Source: Hexactinellida sp. DTS-2022 (Eukaryota > Porifera > Hexactinellida). From it: a stretch of 64,000 nucleotides of DNA. The stretch spans positions 3,038,001 through 3,102,000 of the forward strand of contig JAPNXP010000012.1 in assembly GCA_028753945.1 (NCBI GenBank). Reading direction: 5' to 3'. How positions within the stretch are numbered: the stretch's first letter is position 1; every line of letters starts with the position of its first letter. The notes below the pieces were generated by a model. That model worked only from the letters and a program-made list of their open reading frames with translations, was not told where the DNA came from and did not search any database. Shown piece by piece: positions 12,407-23,084 of this stretch. Made by a program: the position numbers and the translations under genes.

Positions 12407-12751
12407 TTTAAATCCCTCTCTTTTAGAAATCTTGATTCAGCTCTCTTCATATGATTTGAATCAACTTAAGCAACAAACAGGATTTTGTACATTTGTGGGT
12501 AATTGCTATATTTCAATAAGTTCCTCCTTTTTACGTGATACGAATAATAATTATATTGTACTTATTGATTTTACCAATGCTCTTCGTGTACAGTCTCTGA
12601 TTCCGGATTCTACTTCTCCAATACTACTCTTTTGGGACATTGATTTGGATTCTGGAGATGTCACATTAACCTTTGATGAAACTGTTCAGTATAGAGAATT
12701 ATCATTCACTTCAATCTCAATTTTTGCTAACAGTTTCCCAAATCATCCCAA
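12407..12751 (+). CDS. Host gene exon 1 (of those visible): Ig-like module repeat protein
   Basis: The exon follows an acceptor (TTTATTTATTTATAG) and ends at a GTAAGT donor. It is open in one frame, with one base completing a codon at the start and two bases (AA) left at the end. Its first ~55 codons are the second half of a module: helix-like D-L-N-x-L-K, then a Y-I-S-I-S strand and an R-D-T-N-N-N turn. A new module then starts at IPDSTSPILLF, with the strand DVTLTFDETV. The two trailing bases join the first base of 20772 to make Asn, giving N-YTLSGG, a motif found in sister modules; this supports the junction. The upstream partner exon is not visible. The fold resembles bacterial-Ig/SbsA-like or cadherin-like beta domains; the family is not certain. 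Confidence 0.85.
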
Positions 12752-13224
12752 GTAAGTATTATCCTTTCAGAAATTTGCTAAATTTCATTTCATTAGATTA
12801 TTGACCGGAATTTTTAATAACACCCATGCATATTGTAGTATTTACTCGAATAGTCGCCCCCATGGCCTACTTAATATACGCCATGTATGCCACCGAGAAG
12901 GCCGAAAAAATAGAAGGCCAGTTTATAATTTTAATTCTAGGATAAACTATGCCTCCTATTGTTATTATTTGGGTTGGATATGGGGTAATCAACCATTGCG
13001 AGTCCAATGAAACCACTTTTGAGAATCTCATAAAGTCTCGTACGATATATTATTAACCCATATCTCTCTCATATTAGTTTTGTACATATGTATTCTTAAT
13101 TTTTGATCACTGGGTAGGCAACTTTTTCACATGGTAACTAATTTTTTTGTCAGAAATATGCTATAGCGTAGTTCACGACAAAACATGCATAGTTTTTAAC
13201 AACACTTTGTTCCTTAATTTGCTC

Positions 13225-13640
13225 ATATATCATTGCCGGACAATTCTGCCCCTGGATGTAAGGGAAACTATCCCAGAAGATCGCGTTCGAGTCTTCAAAC
13301 TTCCAGAAGGGTTTACGACACGCATGGAAACGTACTCTCCATCGAGAAGATATTTCTGACCTCAAGATGGTGTACGTGTGCGAAATGTACTTCCAAATGG
13401 AAGATTTTGAATATTTCCACAATGCACCTAGAGGAGATGGTTCATCCGATGACGTCCCACACGGAAGGCAAAAATAAAATCCGGTGCTGTTTCTTCTTTA
13501 CTTTCCGGCTGTCATTCATATTATTCACCATCTCCATCATTTGGAACTAAACGTACGCGTTTCTCTTTTGACTCAAAAGAAGATGACTTATTGAATCAAG
13601 CCACCTACCTAAGCCTAAGGTCAGAAGATAAGTGAGAAAT
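13225..13640 (+). pseudogene. THAP-domain transposase relic
   Basis: The start MPDNSAPGCKGNY, followed after a frameshift by DRVRVFKLPEG and then (after a stop) DLKMVYVCEMYF and EDFEYFH, follows the order of a THAP zinc finger as found in P-element and related transposases. The THAP zinc ligands are C-x2-4-C and C-x2-H. Here the first Cys is replaced (Asn/Ser) and the His is Tyr (VCEMYF), so the finger is dead. Frames then continue in pieces (GTKRTRFSFDSKEDD) to about 13640. A sister THAP with better-preserved ligands is at 21594. No catalytic domain could be attached to it. Confidence 0.6.
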
Positions 13641-14240
13641 ACAAGTTAAGTGTTGGTTGCATACAAGAATTGCCAGATAAGTTATTTCTGATTACACTCT
13701 CTACTAGCGCACAGTGGGCAAACCGGTGCAAATAGCGTTATTTTTCATGTCTCTATAAGCGTGAGATTGATGTATTTCTATTTCTAAGATATCTTAGGAT
13801 CAAATAAATGTAGTTATTTTTGGAACATTCCAATTGGTAGTTCAATTATTTCAATTTGAGTAATAGTCATCAACACGAATTCCTAGCGATAGTAAGATTT
13901 ACTATTCTGCTATCAGATTTAATCTATATTTATATCAATATAAAAGCAGCATATAAGCATTTTGATAAGCTTATTCGAATCAATTTTTATCCTAGATTAA
14001 CACTGAAATAATAATAATAACTAATTAGCTCGCTTACGGTTCAGATGAGCATACATTTTATCATTCCACTCTTTATACATTTTATATATATTTATATCCC
14101 ATATTTGGTCTTCGGTTTGTTTGGCCTGTATTGGCTAGAATTTTCTATTAGTATATTAAAGTAGAGAAAATTATCTTTCAAATTAATTTGGTTGCTGACT
14201 GAACTGATGGTAACTGGAAACTTTCCTATACTATCTAAGC

Positions 14241-14363
14241 CAGCGATTCCCAACCTTTTTCAACCGTGGACCCCCTATAGTAAATATTAGACATTCTGTG
14301 GACCCCCTACAGGGGGTCCGTGGACCCCCAAGGGGTCCATGGACCCCAGGTTGGGAACCACTG
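14241..14363. mobile_element. hAT-type MITE, same family as 6597
   Basis: Ends CAGCGATTCCCAACC and GGTTGGGAACCACTG are flanked by identical 8-bp ATCTAAGC (14233-14240, 14364-14371). The interior consists of GTGGACCCCC motifs. Confidence 0.95.
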
Positions 14364-15639
14364 ATCTAAGCCAACAAATACCCCTTTCAATTAGGGAAAT
14401 TAATTAAAATTACAATTTTATATTAATCATAGACTCCTCTAAAGGAGTCTATAATTTTAATACATCTTCGGTGTTTCCAAATATTTGATTGTTTCTGATG
14501 AAGAACAATGTTATTTATGATATTTCAAGGTCAAATTTATAAATTAGCACATCAAGTAAGATATGAGCTAGCTATCTTCCACAATTGACAACTATGCTAC
14601 CAAGAATGAGCTAGGATTACTAAGAGAAATTGCACCTATGATAGTTTCACTCAGCATTTATCTATCCTCTTAAATTCAACGCAATATCATATTATCCTGA
14701 AATATGATTGGACTTTTAATTATTTTTTCCCAAATTAAGATTTATGATAAAAAAATAATGGGTTAATAATGAAGGATTGTTGCAAAACCAAAAATATTGC
14801 TAATCAAAAATACCGTTGATCGTCAAAACTACTGTTTTGAGATTACATACATTTTTTTTGTGGCGATTCGGTTTGCAGCTATCAATAACCTATATGTCAA
14901 TAATACTTCATTTATGGATATCTGCTATCAAAATTTCAATTTCCCCTTATCTGCCCTTTTTGCTAGTTTGGTTTTAGATAGGTTTGGTTTTCTTCAGATA
15001 ATTGTGCAAGATTCCTTCTGTCTAAGATGATATTCATGACATACGTGTCTATCTTTCCACTGAAGTAAATTTCTTTTTGTCTGCAACTGGTTTATTAATG
15101 GTCAATTATTTCCACTCTCACTTAACTCTTACTGATATCGGACAAATTGAACCTCTTTTATCAGAGTTTCTTCTGATACCTACTCTTGTCCTGGAAGAAT
15201 TATTTCCACCACTTATTTTAAGCAAAGGAACATTTTCAGGAGGCCATATCTAATCTACTTAATATTTACGAAATTTATAATTGTTCGGAACTACCGCAAT
15301 TACAAATTATTATTGATCAATTAGAGAATGCCTGTGTCTACAAGAAGAGGAAGTATAACATTATCCCACAGATTATCTCCTGCTTGTTATAGCTTTGTCC
15401 TAAGTTCATAATTTATTTATTTGCCACATGTTCTTACATTAGAGAAATTATACTCTTCTATTGGCCTCGAAATGACTCCGGCAGCGATTGATTTCAGAAA
15501 TACATTCGCAGAATGGCATATTATATATCAAGGTTTATAAAGTAGATTATCAGTACGATTGGCTTCTTCACTGCTATCGGTTTGTGAAACAATAGATTAT
15601 AAATGCGCTATACTGTACACATTGATGTGTATGTTACAG

Positions 15640-15855
15640 TGCAAACGAGTTTTTGATGTAATTGTGATTACACCGGTGCAATTGCGCTACTGGTAAGTTG
15701 GTGTAATCGCGATTATGTTTATAGTTGAGCTTGTGGTTAGTTAAGATGTTTGGTGGTATATTAATGATAAGAATAGTGGTTTAGTATAATCACACCGGTA
15801 TAAACGCGATTACACCAACATACCATTGTAATCTCGATTACACCCGTTTGCAACA
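15640..15855. repeat. Inverted repeat of GATTACACC motifs
   Basis: Left TGCAAACGAG with TGTGATTACACC, and right TCGATTACACCCGTTTGCA, are inverted. Between them are further GATTACACC/GGTGTAATC copies alternating with ACCGGT. It is probably a MITE; no clear target duplication was found. Confidence 0.6.
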
Positions 15856-16424
15856 TGTATGTATTACACGAAAATAGTGAAATTGTCTATTTCATATATT
15901 GGGCAAACAAATTGCTCTATGCGTGTAATGGGTAATTGTATTGTCCATTTCATGGAATGGACATTAGGTCGCTCATTTGGCAGAATACTTTTCAGCCCAC
16001 ACCGTGGTTTGTTACCACTCATTGCTTTATACGGTTCCATTCTGGGTGTTAATGAAATGCAGTGCTCGTAGACCATTGCACGAAGCGATTTCCATAGCAC
16101 CTTTTTGTATATATTCTTATTCGCATCCAAGCCATAAATTGTGTATTCATATCAACATTGCTCCGCTCGACTGATCCTTCACTTTGCGGATGACGGGGAC
16201 GTCCATTCATCACTTGTCCCGCAATTCACGACCATTATCTGATTGTTAGATATGTGCTGCAGCTAAATCTAGGAATATGAAAAGCAAGTTAATTACCAAC
16301 TTCTATAGCTGTTTTTCTTTCCAGAGGACGAATATTATGGAATTTTGTTAGATATTCTATGTAGTGCGATATAAAACGGTAGTAACCATCTTTGTAGGTT
16401 TACATAGTATCAACAAGATCCACC

Positions 16425-19400
16425 CAGAGTAACCGCGTACGTTCGTACGGTACGGTACGGAGAGAGTCTCCGTACCGTATTATTGCGTACGGTACGTCGT
16501 ACGGTACGCAATAATACGTTGTGAACAATTAACAATATAACAAGTATTTCTATAATTCAAAAAATAATTGATAAACAAGGATCTAATCTATTATAGTTCG
16601 AAATTATGCGATTACAAATTAACAATTCAGTACCTAATAATCTGGTCGCGCACACTAAAAACTATACTTTGCTATCAACCAAATCTGCTAAATAAAACTA
16701 ATATATACTAATCTGATCAAATAACAGCTTCCCAAGTAATTGTTTCCTCCTCATATTCATACGAAGATAATTTATCAAGGAGTCTCAAATTATGGTGGAC
16801 GGCTAGGTGCTGCTGTAAAGTCCGTGTCAACATCCTGCTTTTCTTGATTGACTTAATATGATCAGCTTCGGAATTAATTCTCTCACAACTACTAGAGCTG
16901 ACAACTTGAGATAAAATTCTCATTGCTAGCTTTTGTAAGTCAGGAACTGAAGATCCGTATAACAGCCACCAGCGCCAAGCTGGTAAATTCTGGGCGGCTT
17001 TTACCTTGATTGCTAAACTAAATGTCCCTTCTCTCTACTTATACCTACTCCATTGTTCAATAGCCTTTAACCCACATTCCTCCCCTAACACACTAATAGC
17101 TGAAGATTGGAACTCCTCTATTACCTCACTATTCGTTTCCTGCTTATACTCATTGCCCCAATATTCTGGATCAAGACAAAATCCAGCTGAGTGAATCTCA
17201 GAGTGAAGCAGCTTCCACCGAGAATTTAAAAGTTCAAATGCCTTCGTTCTTTGAGTATGTGTTATGCCACTAAACATTCTAATATCCTCCCCCAATCTAA
17301 ACATTTTAAAATAAACCTTTCCAGTACAAGGAATATCGCTATCAAAGAGACGAAGTAATACTAAAACAGGCATCAAGAGTCCAACAATTTTCTTCAAGTT
17401 TCTCCAAAAGTCTAAACTGAGCGCGACCTCCTGATTCAAAGTATGCAAATCAAACCAAGTAGATTTTTCCGCATATTTCACATAGCTACTGTCCAGGAAT
17501 ACACTTTGTACGGCTTCTTTCAAGTTTAAAAGGCGCTCTCCCATAATTAAATTAGCTGCGAATCTTGTTTCGCAAAACTTTATCAAATTTAATCCTTCGG
17601 AAAATTTCTTAAATGCACTGTTACACATCTCATGTCCTCTGATAAAGGTAACAAGATTTTTGGCTAGAGTAAAAATTTCTCTAGTCCAAGTTTCTTTGCT
17701 TATATCTTCGATAAACAAATCAAGTGCATGAGCTCCACAACCACTGAAAATAATATGCTTAAATTTGGGATCTTGAGAGATATGCATCTTAGCGGCCTTC
17801 ATCACTGCTGCATTGTCTGTAACAACATGACACACGTTTTCTGAATCCACAATATCAATGAGTTCAGTAATTTCTTGAGCCATTAGAAACCTATCTTTCA
17901 CCATTCCAGTGACATTAGTTGTTCTCAAATATATTGGGCCATCTGTACTCACGAAAACACCATTTAAAAGGTGTTCATTCCCAATATCCTTCCAACCGTC
18001 AGTACAAATTGTTCCACCCGTTCGTGATATACCAGCTAAACGAACATTAATCGCTTCATCAACATCATTTTTGACTGAAAGAGCAATTTTTGTCCTGGCA
18101 GTTTCATTTGATGGAGGGGTGTACTTACAGCCAAATTCAGAAATTTTTATAAGTGATTCGCAAAAATGTTTGTTTCGAAGTACAGATAATTGTACACCAG
18201 CAGAAATCAGACCTTTAATTAAAAGTTTATCAATTTCTACCTTTTTCTTTGAAAAATCAACAATAAGCGATTGATTTGTTGAAGAAATCGAATTAGTGTC
18301 TGGAAAAGGACCACTTGAACTTAATGTCAGAGAATCTAAGGCTTGTGAAGTTTGATGTTTAAGTCTTTTTCGGCTTTTTTCTTCTTGAATTCGTGATATT
18401 AATTCCATTTTTAATGTCTTATCAGGATTTGTACAAGCTGACACCTGTGCACCATTCGCAAATTCTCCACCAGCAATGTGGGAGATTCTTCTAGTCGCCG
18501 AACCAGTAAAACTCTTTTCGCATCTTTTACACTTCATTTTGCGATTACCACTATTTCCATAAACTGATATCACAAAAAGTTCATCGATTTGATCAATCAG
18601 ATCGGGAAATTTTCGTTTTTGCTTGGTTTTCTCGTTTGTCGTGTAAGTTTCAGTGAGTTGATCAGGTTGAATCATGGAGATAATTGATCTAATAAAAATG
18701 TCAAAATATGTACGGTAAATGCTTTTAACTTAGCTATGCCAAGATTACTATACAACTGTATTCAGCTAATTTGTTTAAGGGTGGATTTAATGTCTACTAC
18801 ACTAGTAAAGAAATATCAATCCTTACTTTGTTGAATAGTTAATTATTTAATTTTTTAACAATATATTTCAAAATAATTGGGCTATTATATGTCGAATAAA
18901 TAAATTCATCAATTACTTAATTGATAAAATGCATTTTCGGCGAATAGGGAAAGTTTCTTCATCCGATAAGAAGTAACTCTACCATTTAGTTTTCAAGTTT
19001 ATCTTTTATACTATTCGAGATATCACTCCGCCAAAACCTCCCACTTTTGCTGGAGAAGAAGAAAGAAATTCTGGGGAGGATGACGACAAGAGGTCAACTT
19101 CGGTGACCATAGGTCATCCATAAATGATCGGAATGAAATTTACTTCGTATTCGGGAGGTTTACATATATATGTATAGTTTGAAAATACAGAACCCAACAA
19201 AAATTAAAAATACCACAAAGTTCAAAGCAATACAAAGGCAAATTGAATTTTCCACTAAGAATGGATTGTTAATCTTGATAATTTTACATAACTTATTATT
19301 CGATTAAAAAAAAGAATCAAGTGCTAAAAGATAAGATTAAACACGATCATTAAATAAGTACGTACGGAGTCCGTACCGAGTGCATACAGAGTGCGTAAGT

Positions 19401-19471
19401 ACGGTACGGAAGGATAATCTGCGTACCAAGTCCGTACCGTACCGTACAGTACGCCGTACGCGGTTACTCTG
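16425..19471 (-). mobile_element. hAT transposon, 3047 bp, with TIRs and 8-bp target duplication
   Basis: Left end CAGAGTAACCGCGTACG and right end CGTACGCGGTTACTCTG are perfect 17-bp inverted repeats. Identical 8-bp GATCCACC flanks lie at 16417-16424 and 19472-19479. Both ends carry ~90-110 bp of subterminal GTACGGTACG-type palindromes. The single gene is on the minus strand (18675-16717). Perfect TIRs and target duplication with a nearly intact gene mark it as one of the youngest insertions here. Confidence 0.96.
16717..18675 (-). pseudogene. hAT transposase (zf-BED + DUF659 type), one in-frame stop
   Basis: From ATG at 18675 the frame is open for 546 codons, stops at TAG just after WSRYK (~17035), and continues in the same frame (REGTFSLAIKVKAAQNLPAW...) to a stop at ~16717, for about 650 codons in total. 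Features: C2HC BED-like finger (C49, C52, H66, C81); RNase-H-like core with D226 (CTDGW) and D287 (VVTDNA); C313-x2-H316 (CGAHALD); and, after the stop, the hAT dimerisation segment with SSSSCERINSEADHIKSIKK, which holds the conserved Glu. It resembles plant and animal DUF659 hATs. One base change inactivates it; a sequencing error or stop readthrough is possible. It probably cut and pasted this element. Confidence 0.93.
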
Positions 19472-20039
19472 GATCCACCTCACCATACTAATTTAAGTAT
19501 TACTGTTAGAGGGCGTATATTTACTCCAGAAGCAGTCTCTTTCGCAACGTTTAAAGTATTCCTGGATAACTTTAAGGTAAAGTGGGATATTGGCAAATTT
19601 TTATTGATCTTTTTATGATTATTCTTTTCATCTCCATGATTTGTTGCGATAATCATAGAAAACTTCCTCTTTGGTTGCCATATACTAGCTACAGGGATGA
19701 TTTTACACGCTGACAAAGATCTATTGGTTTTCTGAAGAAAATACCGCATGGGATTATGACTTCAGAAAAGCACATATTTGGGATTAACTCTTTCGCTTTT
19801 AATCCTATTCACTCGAAATTTAAATGACAAGACACATGAATTAGAAATAAATACTATAACGATTTATAGGATTTTTGACATCAAATAAGAATTAATTGGG
19901 ATTCAGATCTTGCATTTTTGATTCGGTCGACACAAAATTTGATACACTAGTATAAACATCTTATATTAGACTTTTCTTAATATGTATATCTTTTTCATAT
20001 CTAATCTGCTCCAGTTATGAATTAAAATGTAACCTTGTA

Positions 20040-20170
20040 CTACTCAATTACACAGGTAGGTGGATAATCTTTGACATTAACAAACAAAAGTCCCGAAGCG
20101 ACCTTTGTGAGAGAGAGACACGCCCCAATCGCCTGAGACCATGGCTCGTCTATATAACATTGTAAAATCA
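20040..20170. repeat. Short hairpin repeat (GAAGCGACCTTT)
   Basis: The block AGTCCCGAAGCGACCTTTGT followed by GAGAGAGAC and GAGACCATGGCTCGT matches 46446-46520 (AAGGTCACGAAGCGACCTTT, GACCGAAGGGCTCGT) and partly 6940-6975. AAAGGTC/GACCTTT forms a small stem. The element class is unknown. Confidence 0.5.
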
Positions 20171-20771
20171 TTAAGTTCCTTTTATTGCATTAGGAAACCG
20201 CAAGGTTTACTGCGAAATTTGCATTTGTTATGCATCATTTAGTGTATGATGCTCGGGATTCTTTGGTTTGATTAGAATAATCTACCCCTGCCTCAAAAAT
20301 TCTCCAACTCAGCAGCGCCTCAACTATTTCGATTGTTCTTCCAGTATATAATGGCATCACTCAGGATAAGTATATCGGACTGCTAAATGGGTATTTGTAG
20401 AATATAGCATCCTCGTCCTGACCTAGGCCGTCCGCTGTAGAAGAGCAGTATAGTTATGTTTAAAAACAACATGCTTGCATTGGTCATTTATTATTTTTGT
20501 TCCTTTCTATATTTATTTGATCCCCCAGGATTTTGGTATTCTTGAAGCAAATTTGAGTATTTTGTTGCGTGTAAGTAGGATATTTGAGATTATGTAGGGT
20601 AAATTGATTAGCTTTGAAGTAATATAACTCTTGACATTTTTTTGTTTCTTTGTAAGTGAAATTGGATATTTTAACCAATCATGCTCCAAATTGAATTTAC
20701 TGATTCTTTAATTTTATTGTTGATCTTTATTTTCTTTTATTTACTTCTTTAAAACATTCTTTCCCTTTTAG

Positions 20772-21111
20772 CTACACTCTCTCTGGTGGTATTCTATTGT
20801 CCACAGAAAATCTACCTATAATTCGTTTCTCTGTATTATACAATGATTTGAATATCCTTAAATCTATTGTTGGGCTTTTCAATTCTATAAATAGCACATT
20901 TCTCTATTATTCTACTACTCTCATTAAAGACATGAGTGAAAACTATATTAAGTTCTTAAATCCGTTGATTCCATCTAATATATTTCCAGATTTGACACCT
21001 CCAGAATTGCAAATTTTTGATGTACTTGATTTTAATAGTAGAACAATCGTTCTAACTTTTGATGAACCAGTGAATATAGCAACATTCAATTTCTCAAAGA
21101 TTCACCTCCAG
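20772..21111 (+). CDS. Host gene exon 2
   Basis: The exon lies between acceptor TTCCCTTTTAG and a weak donor CAG|GTTATA. Its first C completes the Asn codon from exon 1; 113 codons follow and it ends in phase 0. It finishes the module begun in exon 1 (YTLSGG, then YNDLNILKSIV, TFLYYSTT, KDMSENY). It then starts the next module with FPDLTPPELQIF, TIVLTFDEPV and FNFSKIHLQ, where the intron cuts in phase 0. The same mid-module cut recurs at 34989. Exon 30124 continues the module without a frame break. The surface-protein role is inferred from the repeated beta modules; no membrane segment or signal peptide is in this part. Confidence 0.85.
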
Positions 21112-21593
21112 GTTATAAATACTTAAACTGTGTATTTATTTTTAGGTTCCGAGTAGATTTATGAAACTGGAAGGTTTCTAAATCTGATTTTTGGATTATG
21201 GAGATAACTTTTGGCTCACGAAAACAAGTTGAGGTTTCCACTGAAAATTTATCCTTCCTCAATTCGCATTATTTACTTTTGTCTAACAATTATTGCTTAT
21301 TTTCATAATGACATCTTGCCTATGCTAAATCTGTGATTTATTTCCCGATTACAGACAACCTTAGCTTACTCAATATCAGGTCTAACAGTAACTTTGAAAT
21401 TGTGGACTCTGTTAGATGGTAATATTTAACCAATAATATTTATTTAATAATGAACCGCAGTTTTTTTGTTAAACTACCCCACTAAATACTAAGTTTATAT
21501 CTTACTGAATATTAGCCTCTCTTTATATATTTTTGTCATTTTCTTGTCCACTTACTGTTCCTATTCACTTCTAACTGTTAGATTCGCTACATT

Positions 21594-22330
21594 ATGCCCA
21601 AAAGTTGCTCATCCCCCGGATGCAGAAGTAACTACAGCCCAGATAATAGAAGCAAGCTTGAATACGCGTTCTTCATCGTGATAGATAATATTAGTGACCT
21701 CAAGATAGTTAATGTATGTGTCAGGTCTGTATCAACTCATTTTGAGTTGGCAAAAAAACTCGTTTTCTCCCTACCAACTCATTCAAAATATATGTGCCTC
21801 TCATTCAACTCATTCATTTTTATGTAACCAACTCATTCAACTCATCAGAAAAATGAGTTGATTGTACCAACTCTTAATACCAATTTTTCAAAAGTACAAA
21901 TTCAATTGTATTATTCATTGATAAATAAGGAGTGTAAGCTAATTAATTCATTGTGATAATACTCACTAAAGTATTAAATACTAATAAACTAATACACTTA
22001 TAAGCTTAGTCAAATCTCCACATGACTTGATCTAGAAAATTCATTCTAAACGTTTTTCAACCAAATCACGGTTTGAATGAATTGGACTCATTTCAATTCA
22101 TTTTCCACTGTTAACAACTCATTCATTTTCTATCACCAATTCATTCAACTCATTCAACTCATTCATTTTTCCATCACAAACTCATTCAACTCATTCAAAA
22201 ATATGAATTTTTTGCCAACTCAAAATGAGTTGATACAGCCCTGTACAGTAACTATGTGCCAAGCATTTTTCGGGAAGAAGTTATAGAAATTTCGCACAAG
22301 GTTCCCAGATGAGACGGAACTTGAACTGAA
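21594..22330 (+). pseudogene. THAP zinc-finger relic interrupted by a MITE
   Basis: The frame opens MPKSCSSPGCRSNYSPDNR (C-x4-C of a THAP finger), then ISDLKIVNVC, where a 522-bp MITE (21722-22243) is inserted. After it the reading resumes MCAKHFSGRSYRNF, containing the C-x2-H half of the finger. Removing the insert restores the THAP order. This looks like the N-terminal DNA-binding domain of a P-element/THAP9-like transposase; the catalytic relic at 25600-27130 on the same strand may be its remainder. Later codons (TELELKYLVPS) are not diagnostic. Confidence 0.6.
21722..22243. mobile_element. MITE made of CAACTCATT repeats
   Basis: TIRs CAGGTCTGTATCAACTCATT and (inverted) CAGGGCTGTATCAACTCATT extend ~35 bp. 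The interior contains many TTCAACTCATT units, some in arrays. The flanks do not show a clean 8-bp duplication. It interrupts the THAP relic. Confidence 0.85.
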
Positions 22331-23084
22331 ATACCTCGTACCAAGCCCAAGTTGAGAGACGGCTCAGTTCCGTGCTTGCTTCCTGGATGCCATCATACCA
22401 TTCTTCAACCTCAACGACCGAACGAACGCAAAAACGCTAGCTGTATTCACGATTATAGTGTCTAGTTTGCATAATAAATCGTCTTGTGTCATCCGTTTAT
22501 TACCATGTGCATCTATCTCTGCTGAAATTTTTTTCCCACTATCAAATTTTGTATAATCGATATTGACCATTGTCATTGTGGTTTAAAGTTCTTAATCTAC
22601 CGATAACTACTCATTGACTGTAAATTTGTTTGAATAGTTTTCTAGAAAATCTTCCTTACTTTTATTTTTGTCCATATATTGAAAAGTATACGCGATAATT
22701 GTTTAAATCAAATTTTTTGATTAAACAATACATTTTCCAAATTGAACATTTTGAGATTGATAAATGTGCATTAATGTGCATTCAGCTTCCTTTCAAGATC
22801 TACTCCATCTCAGCAATTCTGTAAGAGAAAGTTTAGCAAAACTTGCCTCTCACTTTATTGTAAAACTTGGTTTCCTTCTAGTTTAGAAAGGTAAAATGTG
22901 AATTTGGATTTGATTGTTGTTAACGAACTTACACTATCTGCTCTTGAAATCCATTATGAGTCTTCCGGAGTATCGTAATGATACATCTAGTATCGTATTT
23001 ATCCTTCTTACTCTTCAATATTCAATATTAATACGACGTTCAATGAGTCCCGTTTATATGATAGTATCTCAAGAACGTCTACTA

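Larger units (their letters stand above)
15864..19749 (-). pseudogene. KRBA2/Ginger-like integrase relic A, split by a hAT element
   Basis: Read on the minus strand, the relic starts right of the hAT (19749-19472) with a zinc-binding-region remnant, then YGEVDLVD reaching across the insertion site. After removing 16425-19471 and one target copy it continues TYKDGYYRFISHYIEYLTKF and NIRPLE, then SDNGREL (second catalytic Asp), RPRHPQSEGSVERSN (catalytic Glu), and YKAMSGNKPRCGL. This is the rve integrase core order (D, D, E) of the cut-and-paste Ginger/KRBA2 type, related to Ty3 integrases. Stops and frameshifts occur throughout. The hAT target GATCCACC (GGTGGATC on this strand) lies exactly in the V-D-L codons. 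Three other relics of this type are in the window. Confidence 0.72.
12752..20771 (+). other. Intron 1 of the host gene (~8.0 kb)
   Basis: The GTAAGT donor and TTCCCTTTTAG acceptor are phase-2 compatible. It contains a THAP relic, a hAT MITE, a palindromic repeat, and an integrase relic interrupted by a hAT transposon. Fragments at 12830-12990 resemble the ACTCGAATAGT MITE seen at 30424. The stretch 14797-15460 shows short broken frames that I cannot assign. Confidence 0.75.

Noticed and set aside
21355-21418. Possible 64-bp exon (ACAG acceptor, GGTAATA donor) reading TTLAYSISGLTVTL
   Set aside because: It would end in phase 1, which cannot join the phase-0 exon at 30124. Skipping it joins 21111 to 30124 in frame and restores a normal module.
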